From NCBI GenBank assembly GCA_017483225.1, contig JAFULF010000007.1:1-64000 (forward strand): a DNA stretch of 64,000 nt, written 5' to 3'. The stretch comes from Alistipes sp. (GTDB lineage: Bacteria; Bacteroidota; Bacteroidia; Bacteroidales; Rikenellaceae). The translations under genes and the position numbers were made by a program. Positions 33,922 through 44,104 of this stretch are shown here, piece after piece. Position 1 is the stretch's first letter; each line of letters starts with the position of its first letter. The notes under the pieces were generated by a model. That model saw nothing but the letters and a program-made list of their open reading frames with translations, did not search any database and was not told where the DNA came from.

Positions 33922-35169
33922 CTATCGGATTTTAAGTGTTACGAGGCTCGCCACGGCAAGCAGTATGGAGATGATTGTGAATCGCATCACGATTTTGGTC
34001 TCGAACATACCCTTCTTTTGGTAGTGGTGGTGCAGTGGCGACATCAGGAATATGCGGCGACCCTCGCCGAACTTGCGCTTCGTATGCTTGAAGTAGCCCA
34101 CCTGCAACATCACCGACAGAGCCTCCACAAGGAATACTCCGCACATAAGCGGCAACAGCAACTCCTTGCGGATGCAGAGCGAGAATACGGCGATGATGCC
34201 TCCTATGGCGAGCGAACCGGTGTCGCCCATAAATATCTGCGCAGGGAAGGAGTTGTACCACATAAAGCCCATCAGCGCACCCGCCATAGCGGCGGCAAAG
34301 ACAACCAACTCTCCGCTGTTGGGGATGAACATTATGTTGAGGTAGTCGGCATAGACTATGTGCCCCGAGAGGTAGGCCAGCACACCCAATACGACGACAA
34401 TAGGTGCCGATACGCCCGTCAGCAGGCCGTCAAGCCCGTCTGTGAGGTTGGCTCCGTTGGATACCGCCGTGACGATAAAGATGGCAAGCAGCACGTAGAG
34501 CACCCACGCCAGCGTCTGATTTCCGCCGACAAACCAGCTGTAATCCAGCTCGTTGTCCTTGATGAAGGGGATGGTGGTGCGGGTGTTCTTCATCTCCCGA
34601 CCCTCGACAACCACGCTCTCGACCGTGGCGGTAACACTCTCGCCATCGACCACCGTCTCGATATGCTCCTGAATGGGAATCTCCACCTGCTCACGCACCA
34701 CGACCGCATCCGAGAAGCACATCACCGAGCCTACGATGATGCCGAGGCCCACCTGACCGACAATCTTGAAGCGGCCGTTCAGCCCCTCCTTGTTGTGCTT
34801 GAATACCTTGATGTAGTCGTCGAGGAAGCCGATGGCTCCGCACCATACGGTCGATACGAGCATCAGCTGAACGTAGATGTTGTCCAGACGGCCAAAGAGC
34901 AGCATCGGCACAAGAATAGAGAGCAGGATGAGCAGGCCGCCCATTGTCGGCGTGCCACGCTTTTCGAGCTGTCCTTGCAGGCCGAGGTCACGTATAGACT
35001 CGCCAATTTGGTGACGCTGCAACGCACGGATGATGGGCTTGCCGCAGCCGATGGCTATCAGCAGGGCAACAATAACCGCCATAGCGGCACGGAACGAGAT
35101 GTATTGGAACATTCCCGAGCCGGGCAGGTCATATACTCTGTCGAGGTACTGAAAAAGTGAGTAAAGCAT
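33922..35169 (-). CDS. mraY: Phospho-N-acetylmuramoyl-pentapeptide transferase
   Basis: The product is 415 residues. MraY makes lipid I at the inner membrane from UDP-MurNAc-pentapeptide and undecaprenyl phosphate. About ten membrane segments are present, with [36 protein letters not shown] and [19 protein letters not shown] as catalytic regions. It is about 50 residues longer than E. coli MraY because of an insertion near residues 160-215 ([20 protein letters not shown] to [12 protein letters not shown]). This insertion is common in Bacteroidetes as far as I recall. It sits between murE and murD in the dcw cluster. Confidence 0.96.
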   Translation of the reverse strand: MLYSLFQYLDRVYDLPGSGMFQYISFRAAMAVIVALLIAIGCGKPIIRALQRHQIGESIRDLGLQGQLEKRGTPTMGGLLILLSILVPMLLFGRLDNIYVQLMLVSTVWCGAIGFLDDYIKVFKHNKEGLNGRFKIVGQVGLGIIVGSVMCFSDAVVVREQVEIPIQEHIETVVDGESVTATVESVVVEGREMKNTRTTIPFIKDNELDYSWFVGGNQTLAWVLYVLLAIFIVTAVSNGANLTDGLDGLLTGVSAPIVVVLGVLAYLSGHIVYADYLNIMFIPNSGELVVFAAAMAGALMGFMWYNSFPAQIFMGDTGSLAIGGIIAVFSLCIRKELLLPLMCGVFLVEALSVMLQVGYFKHTKRKFGEGRRIFLMSPLHHHYQKKGMFETKIVMRFTIISILLAVASLVTLKIR

Positions 35170-35231
35170 ATCTGTTATCGTTTTTTGTCGTGTTTATGAC
35201 TTATTTGTCGTTTGGGTTGTCGGATAGCCTC

Positions 35232-36689
35232 TTATCGTTGAAATGTCGAAAACCATTTGCGGGCGCACTCCTTGTCGTTGAACGGCAACTTCTCGGTGCC
35301 GATGATTTGGTAGTTCTCGTGGCCCTTGCCGGCGATGACGATGATGTCACCCGGCCCGGAGAGCATCACGGCCATCTTGATAGCCTCGTCACGCTCCACC
35401 GCCTTGATGTAGCGGCTGCCTGCCGGCACGCCCGCCTCCATCTCTTGCAGAATCTGCTCCGGACTCTCCGAGCGAGGGTTGTCCGAGGTGAAGACCGCAA
35501 GGTCGGCATATTTGACGGCAATCTCCGCCATCTCGGGGCGCTTGGTGCGGTCACGGTCGCCTCCGCAGCCACATACGACGGTCACCTTCTGTCCCGCTCG
35601 ACGGAACTCCTCCACCGTGCGCAGTACGTTCTCCAACGCATCGGGCGTGTGGGCGTAGTCGATGATTGCCGTGGTGCCATCCTCCGCCTTGACAAACTCG
35701 AAGCGGCCACTCACGGGTTGCAGGGCGCTGAGGGTGCAGAGCAGCTCGTTGTGGTCGAAGCCCAACTCTCGGGCGGCACCATAGACCGTGAGCAGGTTCG
35801 AGGCGTTGAACTTGCCCAAGAAGCGCACCCAGACGCTCTCGTTGCCCACCTTCAACTCCATACCGTCGATGCTCTTCTCGATAATCTTGCAGCGGTAGTC
35901 GGCCATCTTGCGGAGCGAGAGGGTCCGACGACGTGCCGAGGTGTTCTGCAACATAACCTCACCATTGCGGTCGTCGGCATTGACCAATGCAAAGGCACTC
36001 TTCGGAAGCTCATCGAAGAAGAGCTTCTTGGCACGGATATACTCGGCGAATGTCTTATGGTAGTCCAGATGGTCGTGCGTGAGGTTGGTAAAGAGCGCAC
36101 CCGTGAACTCTACGGCGTAGATGCGACGCTGCACGATGGCGTGCGACGAGCACTCCATAAAGCAGTACTCGCAGCCACACTCCACCATCTCGTGCATCAT
36201 CGCCTGCAAGCGGATGGCATCGGGGGTGGTGTGGGTCGAGGTGATTTCTCGCTCGTCAATCTTATACACGACCGTCGAGATGAGCCCCGCCTTATGTCCG
36301 AGGTGGCGCACCGTGTCGTAGAGGAGTGTGGCGATGGTGGTCTTGCCGTTGGTTCCCGTCACGCCCACAACCTTCATCCTACGGCTCGGGTGGTCGTAGT
36401 ATGCGGCGGCGATTGAGGCCATAGCCTTGTCGGTATCCTCCACGATGACTGCCGTCGAGCGGCTGCTGTCAAACCCCTCGGGCAGATGACGGCACACGAT
36501 GACCGAGGCTCCCGCCTCGACAGCCTTGCCGATGAAGGTGTGTCCATCGACCGTCGTGCCCTCGATGGCGAAGAAGCAGGCTCCGTCGCTGACCGTGCGG
36601 GAGTCGCAGGTGAGCGATGTGACCTCTCGCTCTGCCACGCCACAGAGCGTGTGTTCTATGTTGAGTAGTAACTCTTCGAGTCGTTTCAT
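35232..36689 (-). CDS. murE: UDP-MurNAc-tripeptide synthetase (meso-DAP type)
   Basis: The product is 485 residues. MurE adds the third residue of the stem peptide. The ATP loop MKVVGVTGTNGKTTIATLLY is near 108-127. The substrate motif DNPR (VFTSDNPRSESPEQIL, about 402) marks the meso-diaminopimelate form of the enzyme. ITSTHTTPDAIRLQAMMHEM is the UDP-sugar region. It follows ftsI by 14 bases and precedes mraY by 62 bases. Confidence 0.96.
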   Translation of the reverse strand: MKRLEELLLNIEHTLCGVAEREVTSLTCDSRTVSDGACFFAIEGTTVDGHTFIGKAVEAGASVIVCRHLPEGFDSSRSTAVIVEDTDKAMASIAAAYYDHPSRRMKVVGVTGTNGKTTIATLLYDTVRHLGHKAGLISTVVYKIDEREITSTHTTPDAIRLQAMMHEMVECGCEYCFMECSSHAIVQRRIYAVEFTGALFTNLTHDHLDYHKTFAEYIRAKKLFFDELPKSAFALVNADDRNGEVMLQNTSARRRTLSLRKMADYRCKIIEKSIDGMELKVGNESVWVRFLGKFNASNLLTVYGAARELGFDHNELLCTLSALQPVSGRFEFVKAEDGTTAIIDYAHTPDALENVLRTVEEFRRAGQKVTVVCGCGGDRDRTKRPEMAEIAVKYADLAVFTSDNPRSESPEQILQEMEAGVPAGSRYIKAVERDEAIKMAVMLSGPGDIIVIAGKGHENYQIIGTEKLPFNDKECARKWFSTFQR

Positions 36690-36703
36690 ATCTCTAATTT
36701 AGT

Positions 36704-39049
36704 CTATTTCAGTTTCAAGGTAACTCTCTCGCCACCCTTGATGGTTGCGCCGGCACGGATGCTCTGCGAGCAGACCTTGCCACGGCCGCTGAACGACACC
36801 TTCAAGCCTCGGCTTTCGAGGATGTAGAGAGCATCGGCCAGACCCATACCCTCCACGTCGGGCATCAGGTGTTGTGCCTCCTCTATCGGCGTGATGCCCA
36901 CCTTGTCGGGCTCCTCGCCGTTGCGTGTTGTGCCCCAGCCGTTGCGCACCTCGGTCGAGGAGCGTAGGTCTAACTTGTTGGCAACGGTGCGTATGTGGGA
37001 TATATTGCCTCCCTTGACCTGCTCAGGCAGGTATGGCCGCTCCTCGGTGGAGGTTACGGTGCCACTCCACGAGGTGTTGCGGTTGTAGAGGAAGGTTGCC
37101 ACCTGCTTCTGCACAGGGCCGGCAAGGCCCGCTCCGTAGTAGTGCTTGCGGGAGGTGGTGTACATAACGGTAATAAAGGTGTAGCGGGGGTTCTCCGCAG
37201 GCAGGTAGGTCACCATCGAGGCGATGTAGTGGCCGTCGTCGTGCGATATTCCGCTTTGTGCGTACTGCGCCGTACCGGTCTTCAAGCCGACACGGAATGG
37301 GCACTTGTTTGCGCCGAAGTCGCCCTTGCCCGTACCTTCGAGGGCGGTGGCCTCCATATACTCACGTACCTTGGCGAGTGTTGCCGGAGTGCATATCGCC
37401 GAGTCGAGCAGCGGCTGCGGCTCGAAACGCTCGACCACCTCCCCGTCACGGGTGATGTGGGAGATAAGACGTGGAGCAACCATACGGCCGCCGTTGGCGA
37501 TGGCGTTATAGAGGGTCAGTGTCTGTATAGGAGCAAGCTCCACGACGTAGCCATACGCCATATTCACAAGGGCGTTGTAGCGGCTTGGATGCTTTTTGTC
37601 GAGGCGTGGGATGAGTGGCGTAGCCTCGCCAAACTCCTCGAAGCCTACACGACGGTCCAGATGCAGAGCGCACAGGTAGTCGGAGTAGCGGAGCGGGTTA
37701 TCCTTGTAGCACTCCCACACCGCCTTCGTGAAGTAGATGTTCGAGGACTCCATAAAGGCCTTTTTCAGGTCGAGCACACCCTTGCCCGCCTCCTCGATGT
37801 AGTGGGAGTCGGTGATTGTCTTTTTCGCCTGCTCGAACCGCACTCCCTTATGCTTCTTCTTGCCCTTGACCTTGTCGTAGCCATACTTGGTGTCGGGGTT
37901 GAAGTGCGCATCGTCCAGCAGTGCCAGCGTGGCGGCGAGTTTGAATGTCGAGCCGGGCTCGGTACGTGCTCCGAGGACGTGGTTCTTGTTCTCGACCAGC
38001 TGCCCCTTCGAGTTGCGGCTCAGGTTTACCATCGCCAGCACATCGCCCGTGGCACACTCCATAACTACCGTGGTGCCCCACGTCGCCTCCACGTCGTTGA
38101 TACGCTGGCGCAGAGCCTTCTCCGCCACCTGCTGAACGTCGATGTCTATCGTGGTGTGTATCTCGGCTCCATCTGTCGGTTTGAGGGGCTGATGCTCCTT
38201 GTCCGAGAAGCTCGTGTAGAAGCCCGGGGCCACACACCGCATCCAGCGGTAGCCTCCCGTGCCGGCGAGCTTCTCTCGATAGACGTGCTCGATACCGTAG
38301 CGGCTATACTCGTCGGAGCGGCCTATGCTTCGCATAGCGAGGTTCTCGTATGGGTATATGCGTGAATCAACCGTCTTGACACGGCATACCGACGAGGCAC
38401 GGCATAGGATTGGGAATGTACGCAGCACCTGCCACTCGTTGATGTCCACGTCACGGAAGAGCTGCACCTCACGGTGTATGTTGACCATCCTCTTGGCTCC
38501 GTCCTTGCCCGTGACCTCGATTTGTCGGTGGCGGGGTACCTGCTTCAAGCAGGTGTCGCAGGCGTTGCGTATCTTGAATAGTTGGGCGAAGAGCCCACGG
38601 CTGTACGGCACCGCCTCACGCTCGGTCTCGTAGCGGAAGCAACGCTCGTGCTCTGCCACCATACGCTTGTAGTACTCCGATGCGGGCTTGTCGCCGAAGA
38701 AGCGGGCGAGCATCTTCGAGAGGGAGTCCGCCTCACGCTGAAACTGTTTGCGACTCAACTCGAAGCCCTCGCTGCCGAAGTCTATCGTCACTCGGTAGCG
38801 GAAGATGGAGGTCGCCAGCGGACGGCCGTCACGGGCGAGTATCGAGCCTCGGTGTGCATAGAGGGTATCTCGCTTGATAATCTGGCGGTTGGAGTGAATC
38901 AGTCGGGCATTATGGTTTGTCTCGGGCGAGAGAAACTGTATCTGCACGATACGTCCGCAGATGACGATAAGCAGCACGACGAGCAGGGCATAAAGAACTT
39001 TAAGCCGTCGCATCGTGTTGGTGTATATCTTGTTGTTGCTCTTCTCCAT
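36704..39049 (-). CDS. ftsI: Septal penicillin-binding transpeptidase with PASTA domain
   Basis: The product is 781 residues. One membrane helix (about 15-38) anchors a dimerisation domain and a transpeptidase domain that cross-links septal peptidoglycan. The three active-site motifs are present: STFK (EPGSTFKLAAT, about 367), SSN (AFMESSNIYFTKA, about 434) and KTGT (FRVGLKTGTAQYAQ, about 580). A PASTA domain closes the protein (LMPDVEGMGLADALYILESR). Its size and tail match FtsI of Bacteroidetes. The FtsL-like gene lies six bases upstream. Confidence 0.95.
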   Translation of the reverse strand: MEKSNNKIYTNTMRRLKVLYALLVVLLIVICGRIVQIQFLSPETNHNARLIHSNRQIIKRDTLYAHRGSILARDGRPLATSIFRYRVTIDFGSEGFELSRKQFQREADSLSKMLARFFGDKPASEYYKRMVAEHERCFRYETEREAVPYSRGLFAQLFKIRNACDTCLKQVPRHRQIEVTGKDGAKRMVNIHREVQLFRDVDINEWQVLRTFPILCRASSVCRVKTVDSRIYPYENLAMRSIGRSDEYSRYGIEHVYREKLAGTGGYRWMRCVAPGFYTSFSDKEHQPLKPTDGAEIHTTIDIDVQQVAEKALRQRINDVEATWGTTVVMECATGDVLAMVNLSRNSKGQLVENKNHVLGARTEPGSTFKLAATLALLDDAHFNPDTKYGYDKVKGKKKHKGVRFEQAKKTITDSHYIEEAGKGVLDLKKAFMESSNIYFTKAVWECYKDNPLRYSDYLCALHLDRRVGFEEFGEATPLIPRLDKKHPSRYNALVNMAYGYVVELAPIQTLTLYNAIANGGRMVAPRLISHITRDGEVVERFEPQPLLDSAICTPATLAKVREYMEATALEGTGKGDFGANKCPFRVGLKTGTAQYAQSGISHDDGHYIASMVTYLPAENPRYTFITVMYTTSRKHYYGAGLAGPVQKQVATFLYNRNTSWSGTVTSTEERPYLPEQVKGGNISHIRTVANKLDLRSSTEVRNGWGTTRNGEEPDKVGITPIEEAQHLMPDVEGMGLADALYILESRGLKVSFSGRGKVCSQSIRAGATIKGGERVTLKLK

Positions 39050-39055
39050 ACCTTG

Positions 39056-39556
39056 CTACTCCCTGATTATGCTTGAAGGTTCGAGCGGGTCGTACAGCTC
39101 TATGCCTCGCTCTTTGAGCCGCTCCACTATCGAGGAGTGCGAGCACTGCTGGTAGCACTGCTCTCTCTTGCGGATGGCACGCTCGTGCAGCAAATCGACC
39201 TCCTTGGTCAGGCGGCTCAACGTGCTGTCGGTCTTAATCGCCCAGAAGTGCATCGCAATACTGCCCAGAAAGAGCAGCATTATGATTATCAGGCGGTCGT
39301 AAATCTTCGAGGCACCCTCACCCACGAGCACCTCTCCCGTGGCGATGCTGCGCAGGGTACGCACCCACGCAGGCAGGCTCCGAGGACTCTGTTGAGCCTC
39401 CGTCGGCGTGCCCGTCTGCTCGGCCTGCGCCCCCTGCTCTGCCTCCGACAAGGCTTGGGAGGGGTCGCCGTGCAGGAGCATCTGCTCCCTCTCTCGTTCC
39501 CTCTCCCGCTCCTCCTTTGCTCGGTTGAGCAGCTCGTTATCTCCGTACTGTACCAT
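39056..39556 (-). CDS. FtsL-like division protein
   Basis: The product is 166 residues. A long charged cytoplasmic part (NRAKEEREREREREQMLLHG) precedes one membrane helix (IIIMLLFLGSIAMHFWAIKT, about 90-110) and a short coiled extracytoplasmic tail (STLSRLTKEVDLLHERAIRK). This layout and its place between rsmH and ftsI match FtsL, which links FtsB and FtsQ at the septum. The sequence itself is weakly conserved, so the call leans on context. The ATG at 39556 is chosen; the in-frame GTG at 39583 would overlap rsmH by 20 bases. Confidence 0.8.
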   Translation of the reverse strand: MVQYGDNELLNRAKEEREREREREQMLLHGDPSQALSEAEQGAQAEQTGTPTEAQQSPRSLPAWVRTLRSIATGEVLVGEGASKIYDRLIIIMLLFLGSIAMHFWAIKTDSTLSRLTKEVDLLHERAIRKREQCYQQCSHSSIVERLKERGIELYDPLEPSSIIRE

Positions 39557-39563
39557 CGCCGGG

Positions 39564-40466
39564 TTATAGTTTTGTCGCCACACGCAGCTTCGCCGAGCGG
39601 GAGCGTGAGTTGCGCTCCAACTCCTCCGCCGAAGGTGTTATAGCCTTGCGGGTCACAACCTCCCACGGCGTGGTCACACGGCCGAAGAAGTCCTTTTCGA
39701 GGCGACCCTCGGTGTTGCCGCTGCGGATAAAGTTCTTGACTATGCGGTCTTCGAGCGAGTGGTAGGATATCACCACCAGACGACCGCCGGGTTTGAGTAT
39801 CTTGGCACTCTGTTCCAGTGCCATCTTCAACGCCTCCATCTCGCCATTGACCTCGATGCGCAAGGCTTGGAAGAGTTTGGTCAGAAACTTCGACTCGTCA
39901 CGCTTCGGGGTGCAGGGCTCCACGGCACGCACAAGGGCGGCGGTGGTGAGTATCGGTGCTGCGGCCCTTGCACGGGCGATGCAGGAGGCTATCTTCCACG
40001 TGGTCTCCAACTCGCCGTACTGCGAGAGTATGCGTGCAAGCTCCTCCTCCGAGCGGTTGTTTACCACGTCGGCGGCAGTCTCGCCACCACGCTGGTTCAT
40101 ACGCATATCGAGCGGAGCCTCGCCACGGAACGAGAAGCCTCGTGGCAGTGCGTCGAAGTGGTGCGACGACACGCCGAGGTCGGCAAGAATGCCATCCACA
40201 CGCTCCACGCCCCGCAGGCGCAGTGCCGAGCGCAGAAAGCGGAAGTTGCTCTCCACGTAGTGGAAACGCTCGTCGTCGGGGGCATTGGCCTTCGTGTCGC
40301 TATCTTGGTCGAAGCCGTAGAGGCTACCCTCGCTGCCCAACTCCTCCAAGATGCGACGTGAGTGACCTCCACCTCCGAAGGTGAGGTCGGCGTATATGCC
40401 GTCGGGCTTGATATCGAGCATTTCAATACACTCTTCCAGCAAAACAGGTACGTGGTAGGATGACAT
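39564..40466 (-). CDS. rsmH: 16S rRNA (cytosine-N4) methyltransferase
   Basis: The product is 300 residues. RsmH (MraW) methylates N4 of C1402 in 16S rRNA. The first motif YHVPVLLEECIEMLDIKPDG and the SAM loop YADLTFGGGGHSRRILEEL are clear. GILADLGVSSHHFD, RGFSFRGEAPLDMRMNQ and VVISYHSLEDRIVKNF are further marks. The C-terminus (RKAITPSAEELERNSRSRSA then KLRVATK) is typical. It heads the dcw cluster here; mraZ, usually upstream, is missing and lysC takes its place. Confidence 0.97.
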   Translation of the reverse strand: MSSYHVPVLLEECIEMLDIKPDGIYADLTFGGGGHSRRILEELGSEGSLYGFDQDSDTKANAPDDERFHYVESNFRFLRSALRLRGVERVDGILADLGVSSHHFDALPRGFSFRGEAPLDMRMNQRGGETAADVVNNRSEEELARILSQYGELETTWKIASCIARARAAAPILTTAALVRAVEPCTPKRDESKFLTKLFQALRIEVNGEMEALKMALEQSAKILKPGGRLVVISYHSLEDRIVKNFIRSGNTEGRLEKDFFGRVTTPWEVVTRKAITPSAEELERNSRSRSAKLRVATKL

Positions 40467-40490
40467 ACGGTGTCGGTATTATCTTAAAAA

Positions 40491-41747
40491 TTACTCCTTG
40501 CTGCGGATTATACGTATGGTCTTCGGGTTGGTCTGACGCACGATGATACGTGTCGGGTCGTCCAACTTGGCCAGCGTAGCCTCGTCGTAGTTGTGTATGG
40601 TGAGCAGCTCCACCTCGGCAAGTATCTCTGTGTCGAAGCCCTCGCCACGCAACACCTCGGCGGCCTCCTCCAAGCGCCAGCTCTGCTCGGTGCAGAGTTG
40701 CAACTCGATGGCCGAGTTGTTGATGAGGTTGGTCTTGATGCGGAAGCGTTCCAGCGTCGAGAAGACGATAGGGAACTTCTCCTCCAAGACGAAGGAGAGG
40801 TCACGTGAGCGCAGGCGTAGAACGCTCTGGTTGCGTTTGAGGATGATGATAGGGATGTTCACATTCTCCGCCTCGCCGTCGATGCGTGTGCCTGCGGCGG
40901 CCTTGTTGCCGAATGGGCGCACGAAGAGCGGTATGTTCTTGTTCTGCAACGGCTTGATGGTCTTCGGGTGAATAATCTGCGCACCGCTGTACGCCAACTC
41001 GATGGTATCGACATAGTTCAGCGCATCAATCTTCACGGCATCGGCGAAGATTTTAGGGTCGGCATTCAGGATGCCGTCCACATCCTTCCATACGGTCATC
41101 GACTCGGCGTTGAGGATGTTTGCCACCACGGCAGCCGAGTAGTCGGAGCCTTCACGTCCGAGGGTTGTGGTGCTGCCGTCGGCAGCAGAGCCGATGAAGC
41201 CCTGGCCGATGAATACACGGGCAGTGGAGCCTGCAACCTCACGGCGCAGACGTGGTGCCGACTCGTCGAGCAGCACGTTGGCATCCTTGTGGCGGAACTG
41301 AGTCACGAAGCAGTGACGCATATCTACCCAGCGGTTGTCGATGCCGCTGCTGCGGAGCCACTCCGAGATGATGGTGGTCGAGATAAGCTCTCCGAAGGCC
41401 ACCGTGCGGTCGTAACGCTCCTCGGCACGGGCAGCATCGTAAGGCACCGTCTTCACAAAGCGACGCAGGTCGTCGAGGAAACCCTCCACCTGACCCATAG
41501 GGTGCGGCTCGCCGTAGAGCTCGTCGATGATTTGCTGATGATAGGCCTCTATCTCGGTGATTTTTGCCTCGGCAGCCTCGATGTTGCCCTCACGGCAGGC
41601 ATCAAAGACCGCTTCGAGGTTGTTGGTCGTCTTGCCCATGGCCGAGACGATGACAAACAGCTCACGCTCCCCCTCGATTATCGAGCGGAGGTTGCGTACT
41701 CCCTCGGCATTGCGCACCGAGGCTCCTCCAAACTTGTAAACTTTCAT
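40491..41747 (-). CDS. lysC: Aspartate kinase
   Basis: The product is 418 residues. It phosphorylates aspartate, the first step toward lysine, diaminopimelate, threonine and methionine. MKVYKFGGASVRNAEGVRNL, FIGSAADGSTTTLGREGSDY, VDGILNADPKI and ELAYSGAQIIHPKTIKPLQN are family motifs. A C-terminal ACT-like region (about 310-415) is divergent and may provide feedback control. Supply of diaminopimelate fits the neighbouring murE. It lies 24 bases from both the upstream peptidase and the downstream rsmH. Confidence 0.95.
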   Translation of the reverse strand: MKVYKFGGASVRNAEGVRNLRSIIEGERELFVIVSAMGKTTNNLEAVFDACREGNIEAAEAKITEIEAYHQQIIDELYGEPHPMGQVEGFLDDLRRFVKTVPYDAARAEERYDRTVAFGELISTTIISEWLRSSGIDNRWVDMRHCFVTQFRHKDANVLLDESAPRLRREVAGSTARVFIGQGFIGSAADGSTTTLGREGSDYSAAVVANILNAESMTVWKDVDGILNADPKIFADAVKIDALNYVDTIELAYSGAQIIHPKTIKPLQNKNIPLFVRPFGNKAAAGTRIDGEAENVNIPIIILKRNQSVLRLRSRDLSFVLEEKFPIVFSTLERFRIKTNLINNSAIELQLCTEQSWRLEEAAEVLRGEGFDTEILAEVELLTIHNYDEATLAKLDDPTRIIVRQTNPKTIRIIRSKE

Positions 41748-41771
41748 ACTCTTTTATCTCTATTTTTTTGT

Positions 41772-43928
41772 CTATTTTACTCTCTTGTACTTGGTGTCCG
41801 TGTTCTCGAAGAGGAAGGCGAAGATGTCCGCCGCCTCGTCCAGTCGCTTGGCGGTAGGCTTGCCTGCGCCGTGACCTGCGTTGGTGTCGATACGTATGAG
41901 CACGGGGTTCTTGCCTCGGTGGCAGTGCTGCAACTCGGCGGCGAATTTGAACGAGTGTGCCGGCACAACACGGTCGTCGTGGTCGGCGGTGGTTACCAGC
42001 GTGGCGGGGTACTCAACACCCTCACGCAGGTTGTGCAGTGGTGAGTAGCGGTAGAGGTACTCGAACTGCTCCTTCTCCTCCGACGAGCCATACTCCACAA
42101 CCCAGCCGTGGCCTATGGTGAAGAGGTGGAAGCGCAACATATCCATAACGCCTACGGCAGGCAGTGCCACGGCGTAGAGGTCGGGACGTTGCGTCATACA
42201 GGCACCCACGAGCAGGCCTCCGTTGGAGCCTCCTGCGATGGCGAGCTTCTCCGAGCAGGTGTAGCCCTCGGCGATAAGGTGCTCCGCCGCTGCGATGAAG
42301 TCGTCGAAGACGTTCTGCTTCTTATCGAGCATACCCTGCTTGTGCCACTGCTCGCCATACTCCGAGCCGCCACGCAGGTTCACGACGACATATACGCCGC
42401 CCTGCTCCATAAACATCATCATCGTAGAGCTGAACGACGGGGTCATATTTATCTGGAAGCCTCCGTAGCCGTAGAGGTAGCACGGGTTCTGACCGTCGAG
42501 GGTCAGCCCTTTGCGGTGCGACACGAACATAGGTACCCGTGTGCCATCCTTGCTCTCGAAGAATATCTGTCGGGTCTCGTATGCCGAGCAGTCGAACTTG
42601 GTCTGCGGAGCGTGGTAGAGGGTCGAGGTGCCCGAGGCTATGTCGTAACGGTAGATGGTGCCCGGGGTGGTGTAGTTGGTCACGACGAAGAATACCTCCG
42701 TATCCTCCCTCTCGCCGTCGAAGCCATCCACGGAGCCTATGGCAGGGAGTGCCACCTCACGGGTGATGTTGCCCTCACGGTCGTACTGTACCACCTTGCT
42801 CTGCGCATCTATGAGGTAGTGCGCAAACAGAGCATCTCCCGCCGTGCTTACCCCTTCGAGTACGTGCTCGCTCTCGGGGATGATGTCACGACGTGAGCCC
42901 GTCGAGAGGTTTATCTCCACGAGGCGGCAGTTGGGTGCCGAGGCGTTGGTCAGCACCAAGGCTCTGTCATTGTAGCAGTCCAGCAGATAGTAGTCGTTTT
43001 CGAAGCCCTTGCAGAGGGTGCGGAAGCGACCTTCGCCCTTGCGCTTGTAGAGCAGCTGCGTGCCCGAGGTGCCCGACGATGAGGAGATGAAGAGCCAGCG
43101 CCCATCCTCGCTCTCGCCACCACCGTGGTAGTGGAGCGGGTGCGCAGGGTCGGCATATATCAGCTCATCCTCGCTCTGCGGTGTGCCTATGCGGTGGTAA
43201 TAGACCTTCTGGTCGGTGTTGCGTGCCGAGAAGAGTCCCTCCTCGCTCTGCGGAGCGTCGTAGGCGCTGTAATAGAAGCCCTTGCCGTCACGTGTCCAAT
43301 CCACGCCCGAGAACTTCACCCAGCGGATGTGGTCCGAGAGGAGCTCCTTGGTGCGGGTGTCCATAACACGTATCTCCACCCAGTCGGAGCCTGCCGAGGC
43401 GAGCGAGTAGGCGTATAGCGAGCCATCCTTGGTGAAGGAGCCGCTGTGAAGTGCCACCGTGCCATCCTCCGAGAGGGTGTTGGGGTCGAGGAATACCTCC
43501 TCCTCCTCCGAGGCGTCGAGGCTGCGCTTGCGGTAGAGCACACTCTGGTTTTGCAGGCCGCTGTTGCGGAAGAGGTAGTACCACTCGCCACGCTTTGCGG
43601 GTGCACTCTCGGTGGGGTAGTCGTACAGCTCGCCCAGTCGCTCACGTATAGCCTTGCGCTGCGAGAGGGTGCCGAGATAGCCGAAGGTGACCTCATTCTG
43701 TGCCTTCACCCACTCTGCCGTGCGCTCGCTCTTGTCGTCTTCCAGCCAGCGGTATGGGTCGGCAACCGCCACGCCGAAGTAATCATCCACGACTGCCTCA
43801 CGCTCCGTCTGTGGATACTCTATATATCTCTGTTTCATAATCTTTACCATCTTGCCGACACCAAAACCTGCTAAGTAACACACAACTATTACCGCAGCCA
43901 TAAGTGTCAATTTTGTACTCTTCTTCAT
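41772..43928 (-). CDS. Prolyl oligopeptidase (S9A family)
   Basis: The product is 718 residues. An N-terminal membrane or signal helix (LTLMAAVIVVCYLAGFGVG) is followed by a beta-propeller (about 40-440) and an alpha/beta hydrolase domain. It cleaves short peptides after proline. The catalytic serine lies in AIAGGSNGGLLVGACMTQRP, the Asp in TTADHDDRVVPAHS and the His in NAGHGAGKPT. The signal helix suggests a periplasmic or membrane-bound enzyme. The ATG at 43928 is chosen because the longer frame runs through the promoter at 43962-43969. Confidence 0.95.
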   Translation of the reverse strand: MKKSTKLTLMAAVIVVCYLAGFGVGKMVKIMKQRYIEYPQTEREAVVDDYFGVAVADPYRWLEDDKSERTAEWVKAQNEVTFGYLGTLSQRKAIRERLGELYDYPTESAPAKRGEWYYLFRNSGLQNQSVLYRKRSLDASEEEEVFLDPNTLSEDGTVALHSGSFTKDGSLYAYSLASAGSDWVEIRVMDTRTKELLSDHIRWVKFSGVDWTRDGKGFYYSAYDAPQSEEGLFSARNTDQKVYYHRIGTPQSEDELIYADPAHPLHYHGGGESEDGRWLFISSSSGTSGTQLLYKRKGEGRFRTLCKGFENDYYLLDCYNDRALVLTNASAPNCRLVEINLSTGSRRDIIPESEHVLEGVSTAGDALFAHYLIDAQSKVVQYDREGNITREVALPAIGSVDGFDGEREDTEVFFVVTNYTTPGTIYRYDIASGTSTLYHAPQTKFDCSAYETRQIFFESKDGTRVPMFVSHRKGLTLDGQNPCYLYGYGGFQINMTPSFSSTMMMFMEQGGVYVVVNLRGGSEYGEQWHKQGMLDKKQNVFDDFIAAAEHLIAEGYTCSEKLAIAGGSNGGLLVGACMTQRPDLYAVALPAVGVMDMLRFHLFTIGHGWVVEYGSSEEKEQFEYLYRYSPLHNLREGVEYPATLVTTADHDDRVVPAHSFKFAAELQHCHRGKNPVLIRIDTNAGHGAGKPTAKRLDEAADIFAFLFENTDTKYKRVK

Positions 43929-43961
43929 AGGGTATTTATTTTCTAAATAAATATAGCCTTG

Positions 43962-43969
43962 CAAAGGTA
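43962..43969 (-). promoter_or_regulatory. -7 box of the prolyl oligopeptidase gene
   Basis: TACCTTTG on the minus strand fits TAnnTTTG and lies 33 bases before the ATG. A clear TTTG at the normal distance is absent. It may also serve lysC and the dcw genes, which follow with gaps of at most 62 bases. Confidence 0.45.
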
Positions 43970-44104
43970 CGAAAAATTTTGGAATATTTCGTCTTGTGGG
44001 AGCACCAAGGATGACATTAAATAACATTTAATAGCATTGCAACCTGTGGTTGCCTGAATAACAAAGTGTAATACTCCTAAATAGTCTGTTGCGGCAATGC
44101 CATT

